A model generated the notes under the pieces. That model saw nothing but the letters and a program-made list of their open reading frames with translations. It had not been told where the DNA came from and searched no databases. A stretch of 64,000 nucleotides of DNA from contig NZ_RDSM01000001.1 of the NCBI RefSeq assembly GCF_004115155.1, forward strand, positions 1,364,001 through 1,428,000, in the 5' to 3' direction. Shown here piece after piece: positions 52,301 through 61,009 of the stretch (positions are counted from its first letter, which is position 1; each line of letters starts with the position of its first letter). Position numbers and translations under genes: made by a program. Source of the DNA: Granulicella sibirica. Lineage in GTDB: Bacteria > Acidobacteriota > Terriglobia > Terriglobales > Acidobacteriaceae.

Positions 52301-53978
52301 TGTAAGACGTGACGAGGGGCGTGCCGTTCCACTGCACAACCGTATCGGGGAAGAAGCCGCCCTGTCCGTAGAGGGTGATCTTCGTATCGGGGCTTCCCGC
52401 TGGTGCGTAGTTCGGGGAGACGGTGAAGCTCGCTGTCGGATCCAGCACACTCAGAACCATTCCGAATGACGAGAGCGGAGTGGCTCCTGTGATTGTCGGC
52501 GGGTTCACTACCACGACGTAGACCGTGCCCGAGCTTGCCAGGAAGCTCGTTGGCAGCGATGCCGTGATCTGCGTCGAGGTTTGCGCAGTGATCGTGAGGG
52601 CGGTGCCGTTCGCCGTCACGGTGGCGTTCGCAGCGAAGTTCGATCCGGTGAGGGTCAGCACGGTGGCAGGCGTAGCGGCAGGGGCAACGGCAAGTGCTGT
52701 CGGAGTCACCGATGTCAGGACAGGAGGTCCGACTACAGGCAGCGGCACTGCAGGCGACGCGCCTCCGCCAGGACGAGGATTGGAAACCGTGATCTGTGCG
52801 ACGCCGATGCGCTGCAGGTCATCGGCCGTTAGATTTGCCAGGAGCGACGTGCTGCTGGCAAACGTCGTCTGCCTCGCCGACCCGTTCCATTGCACGACGG
52901 AGTTCGCCTCGAAGCCCGTTCCGGCGAGCATGATCGTGACCGCTGGCCCGCCAACTACGATCGCGGCGGGATTGATTGCCGTCACGATGGGAGTTGGACT
53001 GACGATGTTGAAGGTCGCGGCGGCCGAGACGCCGCCGTTGGGGTCGCTGTTGGTGACCATGACAGCGCCAGCGCGGCCGGAGGCAAGCGATGCAACGGTC
53101 AGGGCCGCCTGCAAGGTGGTTGTGTTGACGAAGGTGGTCGGGAGTGCGACTCCATCGAGCGCAACCACCGAGGTGCTGTTGAAGTTGAATCCCGTGAGGG
53201 TGAGGGTCTGGGCCGCGGCTCCCGCGTTCACGGATGCGGGGGCGAGCGATGTGATTGCTGGACTTCCCACGATGCCGAGGGGCATGGCACCGGTGGCGCT
53301 TCCGCCCGGGCCCGGATTGTTCACGGTGATCTGACCGGTGCCAAAGTTCTGTACATCCGCAGCCGTCAGCGCGACCTGAAGCGACGTACCGCCGACGAAG
53401 GTCGTCGGCCGTGCCGAGCCATTCCACAGGGCACCCGAGTTAGCCTCAAAGCCCGACCCGGAGATCGTGATCGTGACAGCCTTGCCCGGTGGGACGGCGG
53501 ACGGTGAAAGACTTGTGATGGACGGGGTGGGACTCATCACGTTGAAGCTGGCAATTGGCGAAGTCCCGCCACCGGGAGACGGATTAGAGATTGCGACCGC
53601 TCCGACCTCTCCCCTGGCGAGCGCGGTCGCGGGAACCGTGGCCTGGAGCGACGTAGAGCTTCCATAGCTGGTCGGCAAGGTTATGCCGTCGAACGACAGC
53701 GTAGACGACGAGAGGAATCCAGTGCCCGCAACCGTGATTGTCTGCGGCGCGGCGCCGGCCGAAACCGAGGCAGGCGAGATGGACGTTATCGCCGGAACAG
53801 GGTTCTGCGTGGCTGGAGGTGTGGTCGTCTGAGAGTTGGAGGAACTGGTGCCACCGGAACAGCCTGTGAAAAGTGGAGACAGGGAAACAAGGACAAGAAC
53901 GAGCCAAGACTTACGTCGCAAGAAAAACTCCGGGGGCATAGCAACGAGAAAGCGTGGCAGCACACTTTCTCGCGGCAT
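49305..53978 (-). CDS. Giant lipoprotein with about eight TIG/IPT domains, two propeller-like modules and a DUF11 domain
   Basis: The protein (1557 residues; 1544 if the ATG at 53939 is used) has a lipoprotein signal: RRKSW, a hydrophobic core VLVLVSLSP and the lipobox LFTGC (Cys40). A Ser/Thr/Pro linker follows. Six TIG/IPT Ig-like domains run in series (about 62-149, 151-237, 240-327, 329-416, 418-512, 513-600; pattern ITSISPASVSAGAAPQTITVAGTGF). Then come a YVTN/propeller-like module (about 604-930, AVRQVNLQTG, NRLALSDDGTQAFVGL), a DUF11-type domain (about 935-1080, SNTGPNAAVGATL), a seventh TIG, a second propeller-like module and a final TIG. It is probably a cell-surface adhesin or binding protein; the ligand is unknown. 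It is read against the flanking glpK and glpD genes. Confidence 0.85.
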   Translation of the reverse strand: MPRESVLPRFLVAMPPEFFLRRKSWLVLVLVSLSPLFTGCSGGTSSSNSQTTTPPATQNPVPAITSISPASVSAGAAPQTITVAGTGFLSSSTLSFDGITLPTSYGSSTSLQATVPATALARGEVGAVAISNPSPGGGTSPIASFNVMSPTPSITSLSPSAVPPGKAVTITISGSGFEANSGALWNGSARPTTFVGGTSLQVALTAADVQNFGTGQITVNNPGPGGSATGAMPLGIVGSPAITSLAPASVNAGAAAQTLTLTGFNFNSTSVVALDGVALPTTFVNTTTLQAALTVASLASGRAGAVMVTNSDPNGGVSAAATFNIVSPTPIVTAINPAAIVVGGPAVTIMLAGTGFEANSVVQWNGSARQTTFASSTSLLANLTADDLQRIGVAQITVSNPRPGGGASPAVPLPVVGPPVLTSVTPTALAVAPAATPATVLTLTGSNFAANATVTANGTALTITAQTSTQITASLPTSFLASSGTVYVVVVNPPTITGATPLSSFGMVLSVLDPTASFTVSPNYAPAGSPDTKITLYGQGGFFPDTVVQWNGTPLVTSYTSSSQIVATVPAALIATLGTASIGISAPENLGQAPPVQPFSTYLALPVNDIAWSAKDSLIYATIAGSGGPSIGNSLIGIDPNTGVIQKTIFVGSEPNRLALSDDGTQAFVGLDGIGAVRQVNLQTGTAGVQFSLGGGPGVYNPPFTAKALAIPPGQPNAVAVYSSAGVVTIFDSGVARTNTSSGLQTYFTSNVGGLAFGDSASTLYVSSEAIGSYLYKLSVDTTGVTGITQLSTSGSGSTLQYDNGRLYFPSGIAADATTGATLGQFSTASSYSTTPVPASGAIFSDSTLNRAFVLLNNYTNTGQIQAFDETTFNPVASLAVAGVGVVNSYSSSGSDLIRWGQTGLAFHASNQLYVVQGPIVKDVSASPADLKVTAQVATTASTGSNLSYQFTVSNTGPNAAVGATLILNVPGSVPIGAVTSSQGTCTGSGVLYCDLGSLANNATATVTFTGVPSLSGTIETIATAASQSFDPAMNNNRVTADTVVTGSLFSAQPSVTQLAPNFVAAGGATFTVTVNGSGFSSASSVLWNGSALPTTFVSATQLTATVDTSLIKTMGWGQVTVSSAAPGGGLSGSLTVSVYNLLNLPATAMTYDAFTRKLYTTLPSTATSVTGNSLAAVDPATGVVGTPISVGSEPNLLAETTSGNYLYIGLSGAKSLGRFNLKTQTLDLTVPLQSTSYFGSGPAAATGLAAVPGTDSAVAATGVGVIDFAGTTATVRTNSDPGLNNVTFADATHFYTYDNQSTGAEFYRYSLDSSGIHPIDGTTLLGFGGFGGTFALDRGLVYASGGGIIDPSTTPPSQVGLLPLGVGPYSTGLYGAGVIPYAAEQKSFNIGINTAGTALTFLERFDDQHFVMEDELQFPSSNIGSGVIGTRWGQDGLAYILPASFGSTVPNQILLLRGPFVLPAEGTTNPAPSLTSTGTTTIAVGSGNQTLTLTGSGFLPGATVLWNGTVLSTTWVDAQHLTAAVGAQDVNSAATVSITCRNPGSTDSSALTLSVQ

Positions 53979-54177
53979 GGCGAGCGAATGGTATTACTGG
54001 GAACTTCCGGATCATAACGGCAGGATGGAAAACTGACAATCGCTTTTTCGTGACGTCATCGGTTCGAGAAGAATGATCGCGACGGGTACGAAGCCGACTC
54101 TCGGTGAAATCCAGCCTATCCATTCTGGCCTCCTTGCTATTTCGTGATGAACCTCTAAGCTGGTGAAGGAGACAACC

Positions 54178-55764
54178 ATGAACCGCGAACGCATGCTTGC
54201 CAAAGTGAAAGACCGCACCGAACCGTGGGATATCGTCGTCATCGGCGGGGGCGCTACGGGAGCTGGAGTCGCTGTCGACGCCGCTTCGCGTGGGTACGAT
54301 GTGCTGCTCGTTGAGCGGGAAGACTTTGGCAAGGGGACTTCGAGCCGGAGCACGAAACTTGTGCATGGGGGCGTTCGTTACCTTGAGCAGGGGAACGTCT
54401 CGCTTGTGATGGAGGCGCTGAAGGAGCGTGGCTTGCTGCGGCAGAATGCTCCTCACCTGGTTCACGATCTCCAGTTTGTGGTGCCGAACTACTCGTGGTG
54501 GGAGGCACCGTTCTACGGGATCGGGCTCAAGGTCTACGACTTGCTCGCGGGGAAGTACGGGTTCGGGAAGTCGAAGATTCTTTCGCGCGAAGACACGCTC
54601 CAGAGGCTTCCCACGCTGCAGCAGGACGGGCTGCGCGGGGGTGTCGTCTACCACGATGGGCAGTTCGATGACACGCGCCTGCTCACGCACATTCTGGCTA
54701 CGGCCGTTGATCAAGGCGCGACCGTGCTGAACTATGCGTCGGCAGTTGAGGTACTCAAGGGAGACGACGGGTTCGTAAAGGGCGTCGTCGTCGAAGAGCG
54801 CGAGAGCGGCGAAAAGCTCAACCTGGCGGCTAAGGTCGTCGTCAATGCCACGGGCATCTTTACCGACGAGGTTCGGCGCATGGCGCAGCCCGAAGTGAAG
54901 AGTATGGTAAGCCCGAGCCAGGGGATTCACCTCGTCTTCGAGTCCTCCTTTCTGCGAGCGGGTGCCGCCATCATGGTTCCGCATACGAGTGACGGGCGCG
55001 TGATGTTCGCCATTCCGTGGCATGGACATACCGTCGTGGGCACCACCGACACCCCGATCGCCGCGCCCTCCTACGAGCCGCTTCCGCTCGAAGAAGAGAT
55101 TCAGTTCATCCTCGACACGGCGAAGCTCTACCTGAGCCGTCCGCCGCAGCGTGAGGACATCCTGAGCATCTACGTCGGAATTCGGCCTCTGGTGAAGGCG
55201 GCTGGATCGGACGCGAGCAAAACCTCCGCTCTGTCGCGCGACCACACGATCCACATCGACGACTCGGGCCTTCTGACCATCGTTGGCGGGAAGTGGACGA
55301 CCTATCGTCACATGGCCGAGGACGCGGTGAACCACGCGGCGACGCTTGGCGACCTGAAGGAGTCACCGTGCGTGACCTTCAACCTGCACATTCACGGCTT
55401 CTATGAGCATCCGGAGACGCTTGGGTGGCTCGGGGTGTACGGATCGGATGCAGCGAAGATCAAGGCCCTTGCCGACTCCAATCCGGATCTCTACCACAGG
55501 CTTCACCCGGATCTCCCCTACATCGCGGCCGAGGTGGTATGGGCCGCGCGGGAAGAGATGGCTCGCACGGTCGATGATGTGCTTGCGCGACGCACTCGTG
55601 CTCTGCTGCTGAATGCCAAGGCGGCGATCGCCATGGCGCCCGAGGTTGCGCGTATCCTTGCCGCTGAGCTACAACGGGACGGCGCGTGGGCGGAGGAGCA
55701 AGTCGCTTCCTTCACAGCGCTTGCTGCCCAATACGTCGCGGGGCCAGCACCACAGAAGGTCTGA
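54178..55764 (+). CDS. glpD: Aerobic glycerol-3-phosphate dehydrogenase
   Basis: The FAD enzyme (528 residues) oxidises glycerol-3-phosphate to dihydroxyacetone phosphate and passes electrons to quinone at the inner membrane. The ATG at 54178 has AGGAG seven bases before it. The FAD site is IVVIGGGATGAGVAVDAASRGYDVLLVE; TSSRSTKLVHGGVRYLEQG, GGVVYHDGQFDDTRL, SPSQGIHLVF and GTTDTPI are further family signatures; the C-terminal domain carries LTIVGGKWTTYRHMAED. glpF starts 13 bp after the stop, so the two form an operon. The space upstream (53979-54177) is shared with the divergent lipoprotein gene. Confidence 0.95.
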   Translation: MNRERMLAKVKDRTEPWDIVVIGGGATGAGVAVDAASRGYDVLLVEREDFGKGTSSRSTKLVHGGVRYLEQGNVSLVMEALKERGLLRQNAPHLVHDLQFVVPNYSWWEAPFYGIGLKVYDLLAGKYGFGKSKILSREDTLQRLPTLQQDGLRGGVVYHDGQFDDTRLLTHILATAVDQGATVLNYASAVEVLKGDDGFVKGVVVEERESGEKLNLAAKVVVNATGIFTDEVRRMAQPEVKSMVSPSQGIHLVFESSFLRAGAAIMVPHTSDGRVMFAIPWHGHTVVGTTDTPIAAPSYEPLPLEEEIQFILDTAKLYLSRPPQREDILSIYVGIRPLVKAAGSDASKTSALSRDHTIHIDDSGLLTIVGGKWTTYRHMAEDAVNHAATLGDLKESPCVTFNLHIHGFYEHPETLGWLGVYGSDAAKIKALADSNPDLYHRLHPDLPYIAAEVVWAAREEMARTVDDVLARRTRALLLNAKAAIAMAPEVARILAAELQRDGAWAEEQVASFTALAAQYVAGPAPQKV

Positions 55765-55777
55765 AAGGGTACGAACC

Positions 55778-56509
55778 ATGTTGCGAAATCCCGTCATGGG
55801 CGAGTTCATGGGGACCTTCATCATGATGGTCCTCGGTAATGGCGTCGTTGCCGCCTGCGTCCTCAAACGCACCAAGGCCGAGGGGTCGGGGTGGCTTGCC
55901 ATCACGACGGGGTGGGCGTTCGCGGTCCTGTGTGGGATCTTCGCGGGGAACCTCTTCGGTAGTCCCGACGCGTTCCTCAACCCGGCGATCGCCATCGCTT
56001 TTGCGATCAAGCTTGGGGACTTCTCGCATGTCGTCCCGTTCGTTGCCGCTGAGGTCGCGGGTGCGTTCCTTGGCGCAGTGTCCGTATGGCTCTTTTATCT
56101 TCCGCACTGGGCGGTTACGGAGAGTCAGGACGACAAGCGTGGATCGTTCTGCACAGGCCCCGCCATCCGTTCGTTTGGCTCGAACTTCTTCTGCGAGATC
56201 TTCGCCACATTTGTCCTTGTGCTCGTGGTCGGGGCGATCGGATCGAAGCTCGTGCTGAGCGCGGGGCCTGCTCCGGGCGTTTCGCCGTTCCTGGTTGGGT
56301 GCCTGGTGTGGTCGGTAGGTTTGTCACTGGGCGCGACGACGGGGTATGCAATCAATCCGGCACGGGATTTCGGTCCGCGCCTGGCGCATGCTCTTTTGCC
56401 GATCGCCGGCAAGGGCTACTCCGACTGGTCGTACGCCTGGATCCCGGTGGCGGGGCCGATCATCGGGGCGAGTTTGGCGGCTTTCGTTCTGCGAGCGCTG
56501 GGAGCTTAG
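55778..56509 (+). CDS. glpF: Glycerol uptake facilitator (aquaglyceroporin)
   Basis: The channel (243 residues) lets glycerol cross the inner membrane. The ATG at 55778 follows AAAGGG; an open frame further upstream overlaps glpD and is not used. Six membrane helices and two half-helices are visible, with both NPA boxes intact (DAFLNPAIAIAF and AINPARDFGPR). The Asp after NPAR is the GlpF-type residue that favours glycerol over water. It directly follows glpD. The stop codon overlaps the stop of the convergent exported gene (TTAG, 56506-56509). Confidence 0.94.
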   Translation: MLRNPVMGEFMGTFIMMVLGNGVVAACVLKRTKAEGSGWLAITTGWAFAVLCGIFAGNLFGSPDAFLNPAIAIAFAIKLGDFSHVVPFVAAEVAGAFLGAVSVWLFYLPHWAVTESQDDKRGSFCTGPAIRSFGSNFFCEIFATFVLVLVVGAIGSKLVLSAGPAPGVSPFLVGCLVWSVGLSLGATTGYAINPARDFGPRLAHALLPIAGKGYSDWSYAWIPVAGPIIGASLAAFVLRALGA

Positions 56510-57318
56510 GGTTCGGAACGCCTGTTCTTGCGGTTCTTCCACCACGCGCCGACGTCCGGGGCGAACTCTAGGCCGACACTTCCGAGCGCTCCCTCCAGCA
56601 TGACGACGGAGGAGTTCACCAGCGTCAGGCCCACGCCGCGTTCGTTCGCCGGATAGTAGGCGTTCGAGATCGCCCCGGCGGTAAAGCTTCCCAGGATGTT
56701 CGAAGCGTTCACCTGGGTCAACCCGTTGTCGCCTCGGCAGATAAATGGAGCTGACAGAGCGTGCCGGACCCGCGAGCTGATCGAACCGGTTCCCTGCCGG
56801 AAAAAGCGTGGATCCTGGTGCAGGAGGATAGGAAAGACCGCACCGGACAGCATCGTCCCGTCGGTCACGTCGGCGTAGTTCCCCCCGGTCCGCTTGGCGA
56901 AGCCACCCGGACCCCAGCCATATCCGGGGTGCGTGTCCGTCAGCTCGCTTGCTCCCGCAAGAACCACCGCTCCGACGATGTTGAAGGGGTCGACGGCGTT
57001 ATGCACGGCCAGATCGAGCTTCTGACCGCTGGAGAGAGGCATCGCAAGGCCGCTGATGACGGTATTGAAGTTCGGAACGACAGTGAGGATGCGCTGCTGC
57101 TCCTCAGCCTTCAGTTCTTGCGCCGCGATCGAGTGGATCCACTCGCGGCGCTCGGCCTCTGTCTCATGGGCGTAGACGGTGACCGTGGTATCGATCTGGG
57201 GCGGGGCCGAGAGAGCGTCGGGTAGCGCCGGTTGAGACTGGGCCTGCCCGTGGAGCGGAAACGCAAGACACGCTGCCACGGCGAACAGGAGCACGCCGGT
57301 ACAGGGCCGAAAAGCCAT
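56506..57318 (-). CDS. Exported protein of unknown function
   Basis: The protein (270 residues) has a signal peptide (FRPCTGVLLFAVAACLAFPLHGQAQ) and a body with no recognised domain. Notable segments are TVVPNFNTVISGLAMPLSSGQKLDLAVHNAVDPFNIVGAVVLAGASEL, GYGWGPGGFAKRTGGNYADVTDGTMLSGAVFPILLHQDPRFFRQGTG and a C-terminal AWWKNRKNRR. Gly- and Ala-rich stretches with buried helices suggest an outer-membrane or periplasmic protein. It is a type repeated in acidobacterial genomes as a hypothetical exported protein (recalled, not checked). It overlaps the glpF stop in the convergent direction. Confidence 0.72.
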   Translation of the reverse strand: MAFRPCTGVLLFAVAACLAFPLHGQAQSQPALPDALSAPPQIDTTVTVYAHETEAERREWIHSIAAQELKAEEQQRILTVVPNFNTVISGLAMPLSSGQKLDLAVHNAVDPFNIVGAVVLAGASELTDTHPGYGWGPGGFAKRTGGNYADVTDGTMLSGAVFPILLHQDPRFFRQGTGSISSRVRHALSAPFICRGDNGLTQVNASNILGSFTAGAISNAYYPANERGVGLTLVNSSVVMLEGALGSVGLEFAPDVGAWWKNRKNRRSEP

Positions 57319-57364
57319 CGTTTATGGGATGGCTTGACGCCGTTCCTGGTTGGTCAGATACGGT

Positions 57365-58408
57365 TTAGGAGGTCGCCAACACCGAGGCCGCGCGCTCCGA
57401 GTGACCGGAGATCTCACCTGCGCGAATCTCGGCGTAACCTGCCGCGCCTAGGAGTGCGCAGGTGTCGTCGAGGATGATGCGGACCGGAATGCCTTGGAGA
57501 ATTCCCTCCATGCGGCCCTTGTCGACGAACGCCTTCATGAAGACGCCGTTCTGGAGCGTCTTGAGGATCTTCGGAGCGATGCCTCCACCGAGATAGATTC
57601 CGCCTGCCGCGAGAATCTTGAGAGCCACGTTGCCGGCCTCCGCCCCGTACGATCCGGCAAAGATCCGCAGTGTTTCGGCGCAGAGTTCGGATGAACCGTC
57701 TTCGGCGGACTGACCGATGACCGCGTTCGGATCTTCGTGCTCCATCCGCTCACGCAGCCAGGCGGGCTCTTCTATCTTCTGGTCGTCCTTAAGGAACGCG
57801 TAAACGTTCTTGATGCCGATGCCGGAGACGACACGCTCGGTAGAAACGCGTCCGTTCAGGGTTCGGCGCAGGTATTGCAGCAGTGCGATCTCCTGGTCGT
57901 CACGCGGTGCGAAGTCGACGTGCCCACCTTCGGACGGGATGGGCGTGTGGCGCTTGTCTCCGTCCCAGATCAGCAGGGCTTCCCCGAGGCCGGTTCCGGC
58001 CGAGACGAGCCCACGGTGCCCGACCGAGGTCGGGTCCGCTTGGTGCAGGGTGAAGATCGACTCGGGAGCAAGCTCGGGAATGCCGTAGCCGTTGGCTTCG
58101 AGATCGTTGATCAGGAAGATGTGCTCTATCTTCAGCGAAGCCTGCAGGTCGCGGGAATCGAGCGTCCAGGGCAGGTTTGTCAACTTGAGGCGGCCATTCT
58201 TGACTGGACCGGGACATCCAAAGCACGCCGCGACGACCTGCTTGCGAGACGCGTCATCATCCTTGAAGAAATCATTGACGATCTCGTCCAACGTCGCGAA
58301 ATCGTGCGCCGGATACTTATGGTCGCGAACGGGTTTGAGACGGCCGTTCGCGAATTCGTAGAGCGCGAGATGAACCTTGGTTCCGCCGACATCGCCTGCG
58401 AGAATCAT
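57365..58408 (-). CDS. glk: Glucokinase
   Basis: The enzyme (347 residues) phosphorylates glucose with ATP and is of the Glk (PF02685) type. MILAGDVGGTKVHLALYEF is the phosphate-1 motif; CFGCPGPVKNGRLKLTNLPWTLDS, HIFLINDLEANGYGIPEL, VSAGTGLGEALLIWDG and PSEGGHVDFAPRDDQE (glucose contacts Glu, His, Asp) are all present, with GGIYLGGGIAPKI near the end. It is the last gene of the reverse pentose-phosphate group, 30 bp after pgl. It would use glucose from the trehalase or from the sugar porins. Confidence 0.94.
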   Translation of the reverse strand: MILAGDVGGTKVHLALYEFANGRLKPVRDHKYPAHDFATLDEIVNDFFKDDDASRKQVVAACFGCPGPVKNGRLKLTNLPWTLDSRDLQASLKIEHIFLINDLEANGYGIPELAPESIFTLHQADPTSVGHRGLVSAGTGLGEALLIWDGDKRHTPIPSEGGHVDFAPRDDQEIALLQYLRRTLNGRVSTERVVSGIGIKNVYAFLKDDQKIEEPAWLRERMEHEDPNAVIGQSAEDGSSELCAETLRIFAGSYGAEAGNVALKILAAGGIYLGGGIAPKILKTLQNGVFMKAFVDKGRMEGILQGIPVRIILDDTCALLGAAGYAEIRAGEISGHSERAASVLATS

Positions 58409-58438
58409 GCGTTTTGAGCTCCAGAGGTGCCAGTGATG

Positions 58439-59251
58439 TTACTTGAGCTCCAGGGTTCCAATTGCGGGAGACTTCTCGTCGGACGCCGGTAAGGGCGCGG
58501 GAAGATATTCCGCAACGGCCTTATCGATCAGGAGCGTCAGCTTGCCGCTCGCCGGACGAATGATTTGCGAGGGGTAGGTCTCGGGCTGATAGGGGCCCGT
58601 GAAGACCTCGTTCAACAGCTTGGCCTTGGCCGAGCCTTCGATCAGAAAGGCCACATCTCGGCTTTGATTGATGACCGGCCAGGTGAGCGTAACGCGCCAG
58701 GTGTCCTTCTGCGGAACGTGGTTTGCGATCGCGAGGCGTGAGATCTCGTTAAGCCCTTCGGTGTGCGGGAAGAGCGAGGCGGTGTGGCCGTCGTCTCCCA
58801 TGCCGAGGAAGAGAAGATCGAAGGTCGGGGTCTCGGCGCCTTCAAGCTTGAAGCTGTTGCGCAGGTCGGACTCATACTTCGACGCAGCGACCTCAGGATC
58901 CAGTTCGCCCTCGATGCGGTGTACCTGCGCCGGGGGGAGCGGCACGAAGTCCAGGAGGTTTTCGCGGGTCATGCGGTAGTTGGAGTCGCTGTCGGTCGGG
59001 GGAACCGTGCGCTCGTCAACGAAGAAGAGGTCGATCTTGTCCCAGGGGGTCTCGGTCAGGTATGGATACTTTGGATCGGCGAGGATCTTGAACATGGTCT
59101 TCGGCGTACTCCCGCCGGAGATGGCAATGCGAACACGGCCACGGGCCTGCGAGACCTGACTCGCCGTCTCGGAAAAGAGCAGGGCTCCCGCCTCGGCCGT
59201 AGCGATCGACGTGGGGTAGACCTTATAAGTGAGCGTAACGGGACGTGGCAT
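58439..59251 (-). CDS. pgl: 6-phosphogluconolactonase
   Basis: The enzyme (270 residues) opens 6-phosphogluconolactone, the second step of the oxidative pentose-phosphate path. The ATG at 59251 has GGAAG upstream; an earlier TTG (59278) gives nine more residues that do not look native. Motifs are RIAISGGSTPKTMFKIL, DLFFVDERTVPPTDSDSNYRM, GMGDDGHTASLFPHTEGL and ITLTWPVIN-like VTLTWPVINQSRDV. It stands between zwf and glk on the same strand, with about 200 bp of non-coding DNA upstream. Confidence 0.94.
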   Translation of the reverse strand: MPRPVTLTYKVYPTSIATAEAGALLFSETASQVSQARGRVRIAISGGSTPKTMFKILADPKYPYLTETPWDKIDLFFVDERTVPPTDSDSNYRMTRENLLDFVPLPPAQVHRIEGELDPEVAASKYESDLRNSFKLEGAETPTFDLLFLGMGDDGHTASLFPHTEGLNEISRLAIANHVPQKDTWRVTLTWPVINQSRDVAFLIEGSAKAKLLNEVFTGPYQPETYPSQIIRPASGKLTLLIDKAVAEYLPAPLPASDEKSPAIGTLELK

Positions 59252-59453
59252 CTGCTTCCAATCCTTCCAGGTGATCAAACACTTCGCGAGCCTTTGGCTC
59301 CCTCATCGAAGCGGTAGAAGTGAGCGTAACTCAAACGGACTGCCTTCCGGAAGCGCCGATAGGAGGATGCGTGGGCAGCCGAAGAGAGTCATAACGCCAA
59401 AACAGACCGGGGAGACCGGAACCATCCGATCTCCCCAGGCAAGTAGTACCGTC

Positions 59454-60983
59454 CTAGAGTTTGCGCCACTTCCGGCCGTCGGCCTTCAGCAGGGCATCCG
59501 AGGTTGCCGGACCCCAGGACCCGGCAGGGTAGTTGGGAAGGTCGCTGAGCGGCGTTTTCTTCCAGTTTTCGAGGATGGGCGTGATGAGCGCCCAGGTGGC
59601 TTCGACACCGTCACGATGGGCGAACAGCGTCGCGTCCCCGAGCATGGCGTCGAGCAGAAGGCGTTCGTAGCCGTTGTTCGACGAAGGCCCGAAGGCGTCC
59701 GCGTAGCTGAAGTCCATGTCAACCGCGCTGATGTCCATCGATGGACCAGGCACCTTGGCGCCAAAGCGCAGGGTGATGCCATCATCCGGCTGGATGCGCA
59801 TCGAGATGAAATTCGGCTCGATGTGCTCGGACGTTCCCTCTTTCTTGAAGAGGCGAAGCGGCGGCTGCTTGAACATGATGGTGATCTCGGTGAGTCGCTT
59901 CGTCATCCGCTTACCGGCGCGAATGTAGAACGGAACACCCGCCCAGCGCCAGTTCTCGATCTCAAGTTTGAGCGCGGCATACGTCTCGGTCTGCGAGGTC
60001 GGGCTCACGCGGTCTTCCTCGCGATAGCCGGCCGCTGGCTTTCCATTGATCGTCGACGGACCGTACTGACCGCGGATCGCATGCTCCGGCGCGATCGGCT
60101 GGATCGCCCGCCATACCTTCACTTTCTCCGCGCGAACAGCTGATGCCTCGAACGAGACCGGAGGCTCCATCGCGATGAAGCTGAGAACTTCCATGACGTG
60201 GTTCTGGACGACGTCGCGCAGCGCACCGGCGCCTTCGTAGAATGGCCCGCGGCCTTCAATGCCGATCGACTCCGCCGCGGTGATCTCGACGTGGTCGATA
60301 TAGTTGCGGTTCCAGACATTCTCGAAGATCGAATTCGCGAACCGGAAGACCAGGATGTTCTGAACCGTCTCCTTGCCGAGATAGTGATCGATGCGGAAGA
60401 TCTGGTCCTCATCGAACACCTTGTTGACCTCGTCGTTGAGGGCGCGAGCGCTCTCAAGGTCGTGGCCGAAGGGCTTCTCGATGATGGTACGCACCCAGGT
60501 CCTGTCGCTCGTCGGCTTCGACATGCCGTGCTCACCGAGCAGCTTGATGATGTCAGAGAAGTACTCGGGAGCGGTCGCGAGATAGAACAACCGATTGCCC
60601 TTGGTGCCGAACTTCTCGTCGATACCGGAGAGGACGGCCTTGAGCGAGTCGTATCCCTTGGGATCGTCGAAGTTCATCGCGTGATAGGAGACCTTCGAGA
60701 TGAACGGATCGAGCTTCGGATCGTCCTTCTCGACGCCGCCGCCGGCGATGACGCCTTCCTTCATATCAGGCGGAAAACTCTGCTCGAGCGGACGGCGCGC
60801 AACGCCGACTACCGCGATCTCGGACGGAAGCAGGTTCCCCTGCTCGAGGTGGTAGAGCGCTGGCAGAAGCTTACGCTTGGTGAGATCTCCGGATGCCCCG
60901 AAGATGACGACGATACAAGGATCCGGCTTGCGCTCTGGAGCGGCCGGTGGCGGCGGGGTGACGGAGATTTCGGTGTTTGTCAT
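59454..60983 (-). CDS. zwf: Glucose-6-phosphate 1-dehydrogenase
   Basis: The enzyme (509 residues) oxidises glucose-6-phosphate with NAD(P). AAAGGAAG precedes the ATG at 60983. The nucleotide site is VIFGASGDLTKRKLLPALYHL, the substrate site is IFRIDHYLGKETVQN, and EKPFGHD, FYIRAGKRM and the C-terminal WALITPILENWKKTPLSDLPNYPAGSWGP all match. It opens the oxidative pentose-phosphate route that continues with pgl. The gene is 26 bp downstream of the HAD hydrolase gene and probably in the same transcript. Confidence 0.96.
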   Translation of the reverse strand: MTNTEISVTPPPPAAPERKPDPCIVVIFGASGDLTKRKLLPALYHLEQGNLLPSEIAVVGVARRPLEQSFPPDMKEGVIAGGGVEKDDPKLDPFISKVSYHAMNFDDPKGYDSLKAVLSGIDEKFGTKGNRLFYLATAPEYFSDIIKLLGEHGMSKPTSDRTWVRTIIEKPFGHDLESARALNDEVNKVFDEDQIFRIDHYLGKETVQNILVFRFANSIFENVWNRNYIDHVEITAAESIGIEGRGPFYEGAGALRDVVQNHVMEVLSFIAMEPPVSFEASAVRAEKVKVWRAIQPIAPEHAIRGQYGPSTINGKPAAGYREEDRVSPTSQTETYAALKLEIENWRWAGVPFYIRAGKRMTKRLTEITIMFKQPPLRLFKKEGTSEHIEPNFISMRIQPDDGITLRFGAKVPGPSMDISAVDMDFSYADAFGPSSNNGYERLLLDAMLGDATLFAHRDGVEATWALITPILENWKKTPLSDLPNYPAGSWGPATSDALLKADGRKWRKL

Positions 60984-61009
60984 ATCTGCTTCCTTTCGAA
61001 TGCTACAGG

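Noticed and set aside
55613..55777. Upstream extension of the glpF frame into glpD
   Set aside because: It overlaps the glpD C-terminus and has no signal or channel features; AAAGGG before the ATG at 55778 marks the true start.
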